DNA of 64,000 nucleotides from Caldilineaceae bacterium (GCA_011523365.1 WTGY01000110.1:1-64000), one strand, 5' to 3'. Shown: positions 9,011 through 19,969, counted from the stretch's first letter. The notes: generated by a model from the letters alone, not told the origin. Program-made: numbers and translations.

Positions 9011-9149
9011 CAGGGACGGATGGGCGGCAGGAGTGGAGGAGAGATTGAATCAAATTTGTCTAGCTGAATCATGATATTCATTTGGCAAGGACTTCGAAGT
9101 CACGCTTGATCTACGACGTCTTTTTTGGAAAACAGGAGCCTTATTCGTC

Positions 9150-10673
9150 ATGAGAGCTGTGATGGTCATGTTCGACACGTTGAACCGGCATATGTTGCCT
9201 CCATACGGCTGCGACTGGACGCATGCGCCAAATTTCACCCGGCTGGCGGAACGGACGGTCACTTTCGACAACTGCTATGTTGGCAGTATGCCCTGCATGC
9301 CGGCGCGGCGGGAGCTGCATACAGGCCGCTACAATTTCCTGCATCGCAGCTGGGGACCGCTTGAGCCGTTCGACGATTCGATGCCGGAGAATCTGTCGAG
9401 GAACGGAATTTACACACATCTCAGCACAGACCACCAGCATTATTTCGAGGATGGCGGGGCATCCTATCACACGCGCTATGATAGCTGGGATTTTCACCGA
9501 GGCCAGGAAGGGGACGCCTGGATCGGGCAGGTGGCGGACCCGGAAGTGCCGGAGAACATCAACCGGACGTCCTCTTCAAACTTGCGGCCTCTGCCTCAGG
9601 GAACTAAGCGCCGGAACGGGGACACCTCTCGCCAGGACTGGATCAACAGGACGGTCCTAGACAGTGAGGAGAAGCAGCCGCAGGCGAAGACCTTCTCGGC
9701 CGGGCTGGAGTTTATCCGCCGCAACCACGAAGAGGACAACTGGTTCCTGCAGGTAGAGACCTTCGATCCGCATGAACCGTTCTTTACGCAGCAGAAGTAC
9801 AAGGACCTCTATCCGCACGAATACAACGGTAAGCTCTTCGACTGGCCATCCTATCGAGAGGTGGAGGAAACGCCTGAAGAGGTGCAGCATCTGCGATACG
9901 AATACGCGGCGCTGCTCAGTATGTGCGACGAGTACCTGGGGAAAGTGTTGGACCTGATGGATAATCTTAACATGTGGGAGGACACGATGCTGATCGTGTG
10001 TACCGACCACGGCTTTCTGTTGGGAGAGCATGACTGGTGGGCCAAGATTGTGCCTCCCTTCTACAATGAGGTCGCTCACACCCCGCTCTTCATCTGGGAC
10101 CCTCGCAGCCGGGCGGCTGGCGTGCGCCGGAAACAGTTGGTGCAGATGATTGATCTGCCGGCGACGCTCCTGGAGTTTTTCGGGGTTGACAGGCCACTGG
10201 ACGTGGAGGGGATCCCCCTAGGCGATGTCATTGCGACGGACGCGCCGACGCGCGATGCGGTGCTTTTTGGCGTTCACGGCGGACACGTGAATATAACAGA
10301 CGGGCGTTATGTGTATATGCGGGGCCCAGTGGACCCATCCTACAACCAACCCCTCTTCAACTACACGCTGATGCCCAATCATATGCGGGACCGCTTTGGC
10401 ACAGATGAACTGCAGGAATTTGAACTGGCCGAACCGTTCTCATTCACGAAGGGCTGCCGGACGATGAAGATCGCCTCCCGCCAGGTCTTCGGCGCGGTCC
10501 CGCGTTACACGATGCTATTTGATTTGAAGGCGGATCCAGGGCAGGAAAGCCCTATCGACAATGTGGCCGAGGAGGCAAGGTTGTCGGCGCGTATGGCGGA
10601 ACAGATGCAGGCAAACAGTGCGCCGCGGGAGCAGTTTGAGCGGCTGGGGTTGGCCGTTCAAGAACCAACATAG
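9150..10673 (+). CDS. Type I sulfatase (alkaline-phosphatase superfamily)
   Basis: A 507-residue sulfatase. The site CMPAR (C49-x-P-x-R53) is the formylglycine signature, so C49 should be converted by a maturase before the enzyme works. Metal-site features include the start MVMFDTLNRH, with the first Asp at residue 9, and CTDHGFLLGEH near residues 286-296. No signal peptide is seen, so it is probably cytoplasmic. It hydrolyses sulfate esters or N-sulfates; the substrate cannot be read from sequence. A second sulfatase lies at 13296-14669. The ribosome site is AGGAG 11 nt before the ATG, a rather long spacing. Confidence 0.9.
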   Translation: MRAVMVMFDTLNRHMLPPYGCDWTHAPNFTRLAERTVTFDNCYVGSMPCMPARRELHTGRYNFLHRSWGPLEPFDDSMPENLSRNGIYTHLSTDHQHYFEDGGASYHTRYDSWDFHRGQEGDAWIGQVADPEVPENINRTSSSNLRPLPQGTKRRNGDTSRQDWINRTVLDSEEKQPQAKTFSAGLEFIRRNHEEDNWFLQVETFDPHEPFFTQQKYKDLYPHEYNGKLFDWPSYREVEETPEEVQHLRYEYAALLSMCDEYLGKVLDLMDNLNMWEDTMLIVCTDHGFLLGEHDWWAKIVPPFYNEVAHTPLFIWDPRSRAAGVRRKQLVQMIDLPATLLEFFGVDRPLDVEGIPLGDVIATDAPTRDAVLFGVHGGHVNITDGRYVYMRGPVDPSYNQPLFNYTLMPNHMRDRFGTDELQEFELAEPFSFTKGCRTMKIASRQVFGAVPRYTMLFDLKADPGQESPIDNVAEEARLSARMAEQMQANSAPREQFERLGLAVQEPT

Positions 10674-10748
10674 AAGTAGAAAGAACAATGCGCCGAACAC
10701 ACAGGTCGTGTGCCGGCGCAGATTTGAAAGCGTTACTGGCGTGCCATT

Positions 10749-11111
10749 CTAAACGCTGATGAAGCGTTTCTCCTTGAGGCGGGCAGACTTGCCCTGCCGA
10801 TCGCGCAGGTAGTAGAGTTGGGCGCGGCGCACTTTGGTCTTGCGCAGAACCTCGACCTTATCGACGTTCTTGCTGTAAAGCGGGAACGTGCGCTCAACGC
10901 CGACGCCGTGGGATCCTGTGCGGCGTACCGTGTAGCTGGCACCGGCGTCATGGCCCCCGCGCATCGATATTACCACCCCTTGAAAGACCTGAATACGTTC
11001 GTTTCGGCCTTCGGTGATGCGTTGGTGAACGCGAACTGTATCACCGGGATCGATTTCAGCCATGCTCTCGGGCAGTTTCGGCTGCAGAGAAGCCATCAAT
11101 GCGTTTGTCAT
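10749..11111 (-). CDS. rplS: Ribosomal protein L19
   Basis: About 120 residues of the large-subunit protein L19, which lies at the 30S/50S interface. Visible family motifs are [34 protein letters not shown] and [22 protein letters not shown] chose the ATG at 11111 because AGAGGTGG precedes it by 7 to 8 nt; an upstream in-frame start at 11159 would add 16 unrelated residues. The usual neighbours rpsP, rimM and trmD are not here, so the gene stands alone between a sulfatase and a MetE-like gene. Confidence 0.97.
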   Translation of the reverse strand: MTNALMASLQPKLPESMAEIDPGDTVRVHQRITEGRNERIQVFQGVVISMRGGHDAGASYTVRRTGSHGVGVERTFPLYSKNVDKVEVLRKTKVRRAQLYYLRDRQGKSARLKEKRFISV

Positions 11112-11328
11112 CCTATACCACCTCTTATCTTTTGCAGGGCCACAGCCGGAGAGTGCCATGCCTCTGCATTAGCCTAATAGTCTTTTTGCTGCACTCACCA
11201 CCGGCGCCGAATCCACCGGTCGAATACCGAACTTCACCTGGTCCGGGGGCTCAATTCTTCCAAGGCAACCGGTATGCACACAGCCCCGCAGTCTACCATA
11301 GCGGAAAGCTCACTACAAATTTTCGACG

Positions 11329-12366
<1,038 letters not shown>

Positions 12367-12443
12367 TGGAAATTCGGGCTCTTGTGGCTATGCAAAGACT
12401 TGCGAGGGTCTTCGGGACTCGGTCCGTACTGTTTGGAATTCGA

Positions 12444-13226
12444 TCAGTCCCCATAAACGCGGCGAACTCGGCGCCTGTAGTCGTCGTAAGAGGCGTCGAA
12501 CTTGGCTGCAGAGGCGTCTCCTGAGAACACGCTGCTGGAGAGGACAAGAGGCGGCTTTCCGCGCGCGGTCAGGCCTGAGGCAACCTGGCATTTGATGGCA
12601 TTCACGACGGCGGCGGCACCGACTGTCGAGCCTGGTCCGACTGGATCTTCGAGACCTTCGATGTTGACCATGGCATCTCCGGCGGGGGTACAGTTGTCGA
12701 TCGTGACGTCTGCTATGTCCATCAGCTTTTTTCCGCTGCTATGTTTCGGTGCCGACGCGGTGCAGTGATCGACTGACACGACCGCAATCACGGGTAAGTC
12801 CAGCGCTTTTGCTTCCATGGCCATCTCCACGACAACCTCATTGACACCGCTGTTCGAAAAGATCATGAAACTGTCGGGAGGATGCAGCACGAAGTTGCGC
12901 AGAATCTGCCGGGCAAAGCCCTCCACATGCTCAATGAACATGGCCTGGCGCTGCCCGTTGGCGCCAACGACCTGGTTGTGAAAGGTCAAGGACAGTTCAA
13001 CGATAGGGTGGAAACCCGGAAAGGAGCCGTGGCGAGGATACATCTCCTCTATGAACATGCGGGAGTGGCCTGTACCGAACAGGTGCACCAGACCTTCCGC
13101 GGCAATGGTGTCGACACAGATATCGGCGGCTCGCTGGATATTCTCGGTCTGGGTGGAGACGATGCGGTCCAATATGGCTTGCGCTGCGTGCAGATAGGCA
13201 GTTGCTGGATTCAAGGTTTGGTTCAT
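12444..13226 (-). CDS. SIS-domain sugar-phosphate-binding protein (UPF0309 type)
   Basis: A 260-residue protein with one SIS (sugar isomerase) fold. The phosphate-binding loop regions are HLFGTGHSRMF (about 48-58) and IFSNSGVNEV (about 122-131). The family is annotated as UPF0309 or sugar isomerase domain protein and is related to phosphoheptose isomerase and to MurQ/GCKR proteins. It probably isomerises or binds a phosphosugar, perhaps an amino sugar released by the neighbouring sulfatases. GGAGG directly abuts the ATG, an unusually short ribosome-site spacing, so the start is less certain. Confidence 0.82.
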   Translation of the reverse strand: MNQTLNPATAYLHAAQAILDRIVSTQTENIQRAADICVDTIAAEGLVHLFGTGHSRMFIEEMYPRHGSFPGFHPIVELSLTFHNQVVGANGQRQAMFIEHVEGFARQILRNFVLHPPDSFMIFSNSGVNEVVVEMAMEAKALDLPVIAVVSVDHCTASAPKHSSGKKLMDIADVTIDNCTPAGDAMVNIEGLEDPVGPGSTVGAAAVVNAIKCQVASGLTARGKPPLVLSSSVFSGDASAAKFDASYDDYRRRVRRVYGD

Positions 13227-13295
13227 CCTCCATTGTCAGACTCAGAACATGCTGAGTGTACGTCGGGGCTCCTCAGGACATACCTCGGTCCTCGA

Positions 13296-14669
13296 TCACC
13301 AGCTAAAGGGAACTGTCCCGGATTCGTCCAGAGGGTAGCCCCAGTGCTCGACATAATGCTTGCCAGGCAGAAACTCATCGCCGCGGTCATCGAGTCTGGC
13401 TTGTAGCTGAGACTCCAGTTCAGCTTGCAGAGACTCTACTTCGGGGCGGTTCACCAGGTTCTGCATCTGGAAGGGATCGGCTTCGTTGTCGTAGAGGAGC
13501 CAGGGACCGTCCAAGGCGCGAGCGTAGGTGTGTGTACGCGTGCGGAGTCCTCGATACTCGCGGCCGCCGTCACGTCGCAAGAACTGGCCAAAGGGATGAG
13601 GGCAGTAGATGAGGGCGGCGCCCCCGGACGGATCGGGACCGCCCTCGATCGCGGCCGAAAAATCCCTTCCCTCAACCGTGCCAGGAATGGGAATCCCACA
13701 CAGAGACAAGAGAGTAGGCAGAATGTCGGGGGTATCCAGCAGTGCGTCGATCTCGCGTCCATTGAGGCCGAAACGCTGCGGCCAGCGGAGCAGGAAGGGC
13801 ACACGGATCGACTCCTCCCAGGGCCGCTGCTTCTTGACTTCACCCTGGGAGCCCAGCATGTCACCATGGTCGGACGTAAAGACGAAGATTGTGTCGTCTG
13901 CCAGGCCCTCTTCTTGGATGGTCTGGAGCAGCGCGCCGAGACAGTCGTCAAGGGCCGTGCAGTGGGCGTAGTAGCCAGCGATCCATTCGCGGGCTTCGCC
14001 GGCCATCTCCGGGGGCACGTTTGGTCTCAGCTCCACGTCGTCGGGACTGTAGAGTTTGCGATAGGCTGCGGGAGCCGTTTCGTAGGGCGCGTGGGGAGGG
14101 CCCCAGGAGAGGAGGAGTAGAAATGGGTTGTCGGACTTGCCGTCGCCGTCCCTGTGAACGCGAGAACGCAAAAAGGCCTGTACATCCTTGGTCTGCTCGA
14201 TCGCGTCGTATCCATCCCATGTCAATTGCTGGTCCGAGTCACCGGCGTAGTATTTGGAGTTGTTGTAGTCGTGTGTGCACTCCAGCGCCTTAAAGTAGTC
14301 GAATCCCTGGCGGCTTTCAGGCGGGACGTAGTTGCTTCGTCCGCGGCCGTCAACATGCCATTTGCCCACGTAGGCGGTGTCGTATCCGGCCGCTTTGTAT
14401 AGCTTGGCCATAGAAACAGCGTCGTCGGCCAGATGGACGTCATTGACGAATACGCCGTGGGTCAGCGCGTGTTGACCGGTAAGCAGGGAGGCACGTGCCG
14501 GGCAGCAGACGGGAATACCGGCAACGGCATGGATAAAGTTGGCGCTCTGAGCCGCTAACCGGTCCAGATGGGGTGTACGGACCTGGCGGTTGCCAGCGTA
14601 GCCTGTGTCCTGCGCCCGCCACTGGTCGGCGAAGACGTAGATTATATTGGGACGATTTTGGGACATCAT
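13296..14669 (-). CDS. Type I sulfatase (choline-sulfatase/iduronate-sulfatase-like)
   Basis: A 457-residue sulfatase beginning RPNIIYVFADQWR, the usual metal-binding opening. The formylglycine signature is CCPAR (C55-x-P-x-R59) followed by ASLLTG. TSDHGDMLG near residue 265 gives the second metal-ligand pair. KWHVDGRG (about 103) is the conserved active-site Lys/His block. There is no signal peptide. The gene is followed (in its own direction) by the SIS protein and preceded 24 bp upstream by the UxaA-type hydrolase, so sulfatase and sugar-acid breakdown are probably co-transcribed. The specific sulfated substrate is unknown. Confidence 0.9.
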   Translation of the reverse strand: MMSQNRPNIIYVFADQWRAQDTGYAGNRQVRTPHLDRLAAQSANFIHAVAGIPVCCPARASLLTGQHALTHGVFVNDVHLADDAVSMAKLYKAAGYDTAYVGKWHVDGRGRSNYVPPESRQGFDYFKALECTHDYNNSKYYAGDSDQQLTWDGYDAIEQTKDVQAFLRSRVHRDGDGKSDNPFLLLLSWGPPHAPYETAPAAYRKLYSPDDVELRPNVPPEMAGEAREWIAGYYAHCTALDDCLGALLQTIQEEGLADDTIFVFTSDHGDMLGSQGEVKKQRPWEESIRVPFLLRWPQRFGLNGREIDALLDTPDILPTLLSLCGIPIPGTVEGRDFSAAIEGGPDPSGGAALIYCPHPFGQFLRRDGGREYRGLRTRTHTYARALDGPWLLYDNEADPFQMQNLVNRPEVESLQAELESQLQARLDDRGDEFLPGKHYVEHWGYPLDESGTVPFSW

Positions 14670-14693
14670 TTGGACTCGTTGCGGCGTTGGCGG

Positions 14694-17444
14694 CTATAGA
14701 GAGACACCAAGAAGACCGCGCGTAAACTGGAATTCGATGTTGCCTGCGCGCGTCGCTCTTGGCTGGTGATTACCTTCCAGTGTCCTGGTCAACAAGCTGG
14801 CCAGAAACTGAGGCCAGGAACCGGCCTCGTCTTCGAGAACTGCGTCCATGTCTTGGGCGTACTGCATTGCCGTACAGTCGGGCGTCGTTACCTGGAGCAC
14901 AGGCACAAGGGGATGGCCTTCGACCGGGTGGCTACTCACATGGGCCAGGATGACTTCAACGCCGGTGCCGCCGAGACCGGTCAGGGTTTCGGCCCAGTGT
15001 TCGGTGGGCGTCTCCATCACGTGGAGCCCGCTGCGCTCGGATGCGTCAGCCAGCGACTGCCCGTACGCAAGAGTGGGCAGGTGCGGGCCGTCGCCAATGC
15101 TCTCATCAAGAAAGGCTTTGGACGAAAGAAGTGACGTGTTTTCCGGTAGAATGACGGTTCCGCCGCCAGCGGCGATGGCTGCAGCCAGGCGACCGAACTG
15201 TTGAGAAACCGCGGCCGGGGGGTCTCCGGCGCTCAGAAGCCCGATTCGAAGGGCGGATATGTCAGCCATCGTCTGCTCAGCCGTCTCAGCAGAGGCCAGT
15301 CGCTGCGCGAACCAAGCATCGACCTTTTCCAGCACGGCGTCGATCCCTCCGTCCAGTTGGATGCTGGCCCAGCCATATTGATCCAGGTCCAAACCGTTTT
15401 CTTCCAGCTCGTTGCGGAAGTAGTCATTGTGAGTCTTTTCGCAGCCATGTTCCAGGAGCAGGGTCTCGGCGGCAAGGGGGTGTTGCAGGTAGCCCAGGAC
15501 GGTGCGCACGTAGAGGTCGCCGGTGTGTCCGCCTGAGAACCCGCAGCCTTCGGTATGGGCAAGCGCGACGAATCGCTTGAGAGAGGACGTTGACTCATTG
15601 CCGGCGGTGTATCGGCGATTGAGGCGTGCAGCGGCGATCTGGCCGATCTGGCCGGAGCAGAGGCTGGTCGGCAGAATCAGGCCGATGCGGTCTGCGGCGG
15701 GACCGGTTGGCGTCGAAAACGCAGGGTAGGCGAGATCAAGAACGGGGGCGGCTGCATTGCGGCGTATTTGCAACGGTCGGCCTGCAGGCTTAGGCCGGCG
15801 GTTGATCTCTTCAACGCGGCCTGGTCCCGTCTGGCGCCAGTCTCGCCAGAGCTGCACCTGGGCGTGGCCGGCTTTTTCGCCTACTGTTCGCTCGCCAGAG
15901 GCGGCGCGCACCGTCAGGTCAAGCGTTTCGGCGCCAAGTTCGTCCATAGGCGTTCCGTCGAGATAACTGCCTGCGTTCACGTCCATATCCTGGCTGAGCA
16001 ACTCATACCGGCGCGTCGTGGTGACGATCTTGATGGTGGGAACGAACGGGAAATTAGTGATCGAGCCGTTGCCGGTGACAAAGTAGATCATGTTACAGCC
16101 GGACGCAACCTGCCCGGCAATGCTCTCCAGATCATTTCCCGGGCTGTCCATGAAGTAGTAACCGGGCTCACTCATCGGCGCGCTATAGGGAATGACATGG
16201 TCGAGTCGCACGTCAGGGTGTCGTTTCATGGCTGCGCCAATTGACTTGAGGACGATGTTGTACAGCCCGCGATATTTGTTGCCGCCGGAGGGATTGCCGG
16301 CGGCTGAGTGGCCGTGCCAGGCAACCCGTTCCTGGAAACGCTCGATGGTGGAGAGAAACTCGGCAGCGGTCTCAAGGTCGCGCACGTTGAGCATGATGTA
16401 GGGTTCGGCGCCGATCAGTTCGTCGGTCTCTGCCAGATTGGCGGCGCCGCCGTACCGGACCAGCTCGCGTGCTACCCAAGAGGCAAGGGGGTTGCCCGAG
16501 ATGCCGGAGAAGGCGTCTGAGCCGCCGCATTGCAGAGCCAGCTTCAACTCAGAAAGGGGTTGCGGCGTACGCGGGGTGGCGTTGACCTCGTCAAGCCAGC
16601 CGTTCACAGTGGCTTCGGCCTGTTCCAATCCGGCCTGAAAACCGCCTGTGAGGGTCAGGAAGGCGTGAGGGACTTCCTCGAGCGGGTAGTCCTTCTCCGT
16701 CAGAAAGGTATGCAGCAGGGCGTTGTTGACCGGCTCAAGACCGTAGTCCACGCACAGGACGGCGCCGGCATTGGGATGGGTGATAAAGCCGGCCAGTGTG
16801 CTCAAGGTGGACTCGGTGTTGTTGGGATTATCGTGGCCGCCCTCGGTGTGGGCAACGGCTACGATGCCGTCTATGTTGCTGTATTGATCGGCGACGCCGG
16901 CGAACCTGGACTCCAACTGCCTGACGAATCCTCCTGTGCGGGAGGATGTTCCGAGTAGAATGATTGTATTTCGGGTCCCAACCCCGCGGCCGCCGGAACG
17001 GGCATAGCCTTCAAAGCAGCGATCTTCAGAATATCGTTCAACCTGCCGGCCGGGTTGGAAGCCGCCAGCGTCCAGATCGTAGGCCTGGACGTGATCGGCG
17101 AAATTCGGCTCGCTGGGAAGATCAAAGTCGAGCGCACGTACGCCGAGCGCATCGAGCATTTCGGCGTTGCGTATGTATTCGCCCGGAGCAATCTCCCGCG
17201 TCGCCAGGCCAAATGGCAACTCCCATGAGAGTAGCGGGGCGCCCTGCTGGATCGGGGCCACGGCGAACCGGTGTCCTTCCATGGTTGTAAAGTCCAACGT
17301 CAGGAGATTTTCGCCAAATGCGATTTGCGTGCCGGCTGCCAGAGTACGCGTGGCGATAGCTACGTTGTCACCGGGAAGAGGCAGGCGGGCGACCTCATGG
17401 AAGGGTAGCGGGGAAGCGTTTTGGGATTTGTGTGGTTGTGACAT
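14694..17444 (-). CDS. Double-length UxaA/altronate-dehydratase family hydrolase
   Basis: A 916-residue protein, nearly twice the length of UxaA (about 500). The layout is an N-terminal SAF-type domain (about 20-105), a UxaA catalytic region (about 145-545; GRGVGTRNTI, HTEGGHDNPNN, LQCGGSDAFSGISGNP), then a second related segment (about 580-916; LPTSLCSGQIGQIAAA, ALAHTEGCGFSGG, CEKTHNDYF). The second half repeats the family's HTEG and CEKTHNDY-type motifs but has no GGSDAFSG block, so the halves may have divided the work. UxaA relatives dehydrate sugar acids such as altronate or galactarate with a metal. AAGGTGA lies 6 nt before the ATG. It precedes the sulfatase in the same direction. Confidence 0.85.
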   Translation of the reverse strand: MSQPHKSQNASPLPFHEVARLPLPGDNVAIATRTLAAGTQIAFGENLLTLDFTTMEGHRFAVAPIQQGAPLLSWELPFGLATREIAPGEYIRNAEMLDALGVRALDFDLPSEPNFADHVQAYDLDAGGFQPGRQVERYSEDRCFEGYARSGGRGVGTRNTIILLGTSSRTGGFVRQLESRFAGVADQYSNIDGIVAVAHTEGGHDNPNNTESTLSTLAGFITHPNAGAVLCVDYGLEPVNNALLHTFLTEKDYPLEEVPHAFLTLTGGFQAGLEQAEATVNGWLDEVNATPRTPQPLSELKLALQCGGSDAFSGISGNPLASWVARELVRYGGAANLAETDELIGAEPYIMLNVRDLETAAEFLSTIERFQERVAWHGHSAAGNPSGGNKYRGLYNIVLKSIGAAMKRHPDVRLDHVIPYSAPMSEPGYYFMDSPGNDLESIAGQVASGCNMIYFVTGNGSITNFPFVPTIKIVTTTRRYELLSQDMDVNAGSYLDGTPMDELGAETLDLTVRAASGERTVGEKAGHAQVQLWRDWRQTGPGRVEEINRRPKPAGRPLQIRRNAAAPVLDLAYPAFSTPTGPAADRIGLILPTSLCSGQIGQIAAARLNRRYTAGNESTSSLKRFVALAHTEGCGFSGGHTGDLYVRTVLGYLQHPLAAETLLLEHGCEKTHNDYFRNELEENGLDLDQYGWASIQLDGGIDAVLEKVDAWFAQRLASAETAEQTMADISALRIGLLSAGDPPAAVSQQFGRLAAAIAAGGGTVILPENTSLLSSKAFLDESIGDGPHLPTLAYGQSLADASERSGLHVMETPTEHWAETLTGLGGTGVEVILAHVSSHPVEGHPLVPVLQVTTPDCTAMQYAQDMDAVLEDEAGSWPQFLASLLTRTLEGNHQPRATRAGNIEFQFTRGLLGVSL

Positions 17445-17608
17445 TGCTTCACCTTCGCAGTGGGGAGACGGTTCTTACAACTCCGATAGCCTAACACATT
17501 TGCCTGAATTTCACAGTTTCGAGGCACGCAGATGGGACGGTTCTCGAGCATACGGGTGCACGGAGCGGAAAGGAGATGGCAGTCCAGGGTCGGGATGGCT
17601 ATGCGGCT

Positions 17609-18283
17609 CTACCGGCTACCCGTCATCTCAGCGTCCAACTGTTCGAAATAGCGGACCATAAACTCGTGCCGCCGCTCCCCGATTTTGCGTGCGGTTGGCG
17701 TGTAGAGCGTAGTCAGAACCTGGCGCAGCTTATAGACGAATTCGTGTACAGGCGTATACTCGGGCGGTTCAGGTTGGGCGGTTTGCGGCGGTACATCGGT
17801 CGCGGGCTGGGTCCAGAGACGGTTTGTATAGTTACCGGCGTGGGCGAAGGCCCTGGCAACGCCGATTGCCCCGATACTATCCAATTTGTCGGCGTCGTAG
17901 AGACATTTGGATTCGAGCGTATGGGGCTGGACCGAGCGGTCTCGGTAACGGTGGGCCCGGATGCAGTGGACGACGTTTTCAATGCGGGAGGCATCCATGC
18001 CGGCTGCGGACAGGTATTCGGCGGCAAACTCGGCGGCGGCAAAGTGATGTGTGGTTCGTCCTCTGCCGGAAACGGGCAGGTCATGAAGGAGGGCAGCGGC
18101 GCGAACGACTTCGGGGTCGGCGTTCTCGGCATGGGCGATGCGCAACCCCAACTGCGTTACTCTCAGAACATGGTCAATGTCGTGGGCTACGTCGCCGGCC
18201 AGGTACAACTGTCGGATCTTCGATTCGCTCAGGCAATCGTTGACGGATGACCGAACTGGTGAGCTTTCAGGGGCTGAGGGCAT
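17609..18283 (-). CDS. HD-domain phosphohydrolase
   Basis: A 224-residue HD protein. The metal-binding residues fit H-x-DHVLRV (about 34-42), LLHDLP (about 67-72) and the DADKLD stretch (about 129-134), as in YedJ-like uncharacterised HD hydrolases. The C-terminal third is helical with no second domain. GGAGAGG lies 5 nt before the ATG. The GT4 gene lies 42 bp away in the same direction. The substrate, probably a nucleotide or phosphate ester, cannot be deduced. Confidence 0.85.
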   Translation of the reverse strand: MPSAPESSPVRSSVNDCLSESKIRQLYLAGDVAHDIDHVLRVTQLGLRIAHAENADPEVVRAAALLHDLPVSGRGRTTHHFAAAEFAAEYLSAAGMDASRIENVVHCIRAHRYRDRSVQPHTLESKCLYDADKLDSIGAIGVARAFAHAGNYTNRLWTQPATDVPPQTAQPEPPEYTPVHEFVYKLRQVLTTLYTPTARKIGERRHEFMVRYFEQLDAEMTGSR

Positions 18284-18325
18284 ATTAGCCTCTCCGTTCT
18301 CGTGCGGATGGGATCGTTAGCGGTG

Positions 18326-19468
18326 TCAGCGGTTGACGAATTCACGCAGGCAATCGAGCAGGCGGAGGCGAAAGGCCTCTCTACTGAAGCGCTCGGCTTG
18401 ACGGCGGCACGCGGCGGGGTCGTAGGCGTGGACGTTGAAATGTTCAATGGCTTCCCTCAACAGATCCGGCGTCTGCCTGTCAAAAAACTCGCCTGTTTCG
18501 CCTGGGATGACGGTATCCAGAGCCCCTCCTCCGCGAAAAGCTATCACTGGCCGGCCGGTGCTCATCGCCTCAACCGGCGTGATCCCAAAGTCCTCAAGGC
18601 CGGGGAAGAGGAAGGCCTTGCAGCCCCGCATCAACTCCAGAATTCGATTGCCGGGCTGCCAGCCGTGGAAGGTCACATTGGGCCCAGCCATCTCCTCAAG
18701 CGCGTTTCTGGCGCGGCCGCTGCCGACAACGATCAGCCGTTCGTGCGGCAGTTCCCGGAAGGCCCTGACGGCCAGGTCAACGCGTTTGTAGGGTATCAGG
18801 CGACTGACGATCAGAAAGTAGTCACCCACGGGGACCGCCGGGTCAGGAGAGAATCGTTCGGTATCGACCGGAGGGTGGACGATTACGCTGTCGCGATCGT
18901 AGATGGTGCGGATGCGCTCCTGTACGGCGCTGCTTATGGCGATGAAATAGTCGACCTTCTGGGCGGCGGCGTAGTCCCAGCGTCGCAGCAGAGCAAGCAG
19001 CGGCCTCAGGGCGAGATCGAGCAGCCCGCCGATTTGCTCCCTTTGGCGGTACTGGTCGTAGAGCCACAGGAACCGGGTTGGTGTAAGGCAGTAACAGACG
19101 TGAAGTGCTCTTTGCCGGCCCTTGCGTGACGTGATCCCGTGGCAGAAGCCGCTCTTGTTGCTGAGAATCAGATCGAACCCACTTAAGTCGGTAGTCTGAA
19201 ACGCGGCCGGATAGAGGGGAAGGTAGGCCTGGTGGTGGTCGGTCACCAGTGGGAGGCGCTGCATGAAGGTGGTGCGGATGGGCCAGTTTGCGTACGAATC
19301 GGGCATTTTGTCCGGCCCGTACATACTGGTGTAGACCGGCGCGCCTGGGAAGAGGTCCACAAACTCTTCGAGCACATTTTCTGCGCCTCCCATCTGATTG
19401 AGCCAGTCGTGGACGAGGGCCACGCGGACGCTGGCCCGCCAGTCATCCGGGTTGGGCCGGGTACTCAC
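18326..19468 (-). CDS. GT4-family glycosyltransferase
   Basis: About 380 residues with two Rossmann-like halves of the GT-B fold. The N-half begins RVALVHDWLNQMGGAE. The C-half has SRLIPYKRVDLAVRAF (donor-site Lys/Arg region) and the E-x7-E motif in GLEDFGITPVEAMSTGRPVIA. It transfers a sugar from a nucleotide-activated donor with retention, probably in cell-surface polysaccharide synthesis. I chose the GTG at 19468, just 4 bp after the chorismate mutase stop; an alternative upstream start at 19516 would overlap that gene. Confidence 0.88.
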   Translation of the reverse strand: MSTRPNPDDWRASVRVALVHDWLNQMGGAENVLEEFVDLFPGAPVYTSMYGPDKMPDSYANWPIRTTFMQRLPLVTDHHQAYLPLYPAAFQTTDLSGFDLILSNKSGFCHGITSRKGRQRALHVCYCLTPTRFLWLYDQYRQREQIGGLLDLALRPLLALLRRWDYAAAQKVDYFIAISSAVQERIRTIYDRDSVIVHPPVDTERFSPDPAVPVGDYFLIVSRLIPYKRVDLAVRAFRELPHERLIVVGSGRARNALEEMAGPNVTFHGWQPGNRILELMRGCKAFLFPGLEDFGITPVEAMSTGRPVIAFRGGGALDTVIPGETGEFFDRQTPDLLREAIEHFNVHAYDPAACRRQAERFSREAFRLRLLDCLREFVNR

Positions 19469-19472
19469 GCGT

Positions 19473-19856
19473 TCACGACCCTTTGGAGTCGGCCCCCTCG
19501 GGGCGCCCGGCATCAACCGCGTCGCTCAGGGAAGAAGGGGTCTGGCTATCCGTTTCTCTATTGCCAAGAGCTGAAAACACAGCCATCTCTGCCTTGATAA
19601 AGTGGTCGACCATTTTGCGAAATAGTGCTTCAATCAGATCCGGGTCTACCCCTTCGTTCTCTGCCCAGAGCCGGCGGGCAGCCAGCATGCTGCGCTGGCG
19701 CTCGTGGGCATGTACCTGTTCTTGGCTTTGTTTGAATTGGGCTGCTGCGTGGACGTACTCCTGGCGGCGGCCGATGGTAGTGATGAGGGACCGATCCAAC
19801 CGGTCGATTTGCGCTCTTACCTCGTCGAGAGACTCGCAGTCCTGTGGCTCTTTCAT
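19473..19856 (-). CDS. AroQ-type chorismate mutase family protein
   Basis: About 127 residues. The helix EVRAQIDRLDRSLITTIGRRQEYV, then Lys/Gln, ARRLWAENEGVDPDLIEALFRKMVDHFIKAE follow the all-helical AroQ pattern shared by chorismate mutases and PchB-type isochorismate-pyruvate lyases. The first helix Arg and the central Lys are present. The C-terminal 30 residues are polar and not conserved. I chose the ATG at 19856 (AGGA upstream). The frame stays open further upstream, but that part is made of the dispersed repeat copy B and is not real protein. It is followed 4 bp later by the glycosyltransferase. Confidence 0.82.
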   Translation of the reverse strand: MKEPQDCESLDEVRAQIDRLDRSLITTIGRRQEYVHAAAQFKQSQEQVHAHERQRSMLAARRLWAENEGVDPDLIEALFRKMVDHFIKAEMAVFSALGNRETDSQTPSSLSDAVDAGRPEGADSKGS

Positions 19857-19969
19857 CCGGTATCCTGGTTCTATTGCGGCGGGAATCCAATGCTTGGTGG
19901 AGAATTCTACCGCAGACAGTTTCGAGGGCAAAGAGAAAGGGCATTGGGAATCCGCACAACTGCCGGCGA

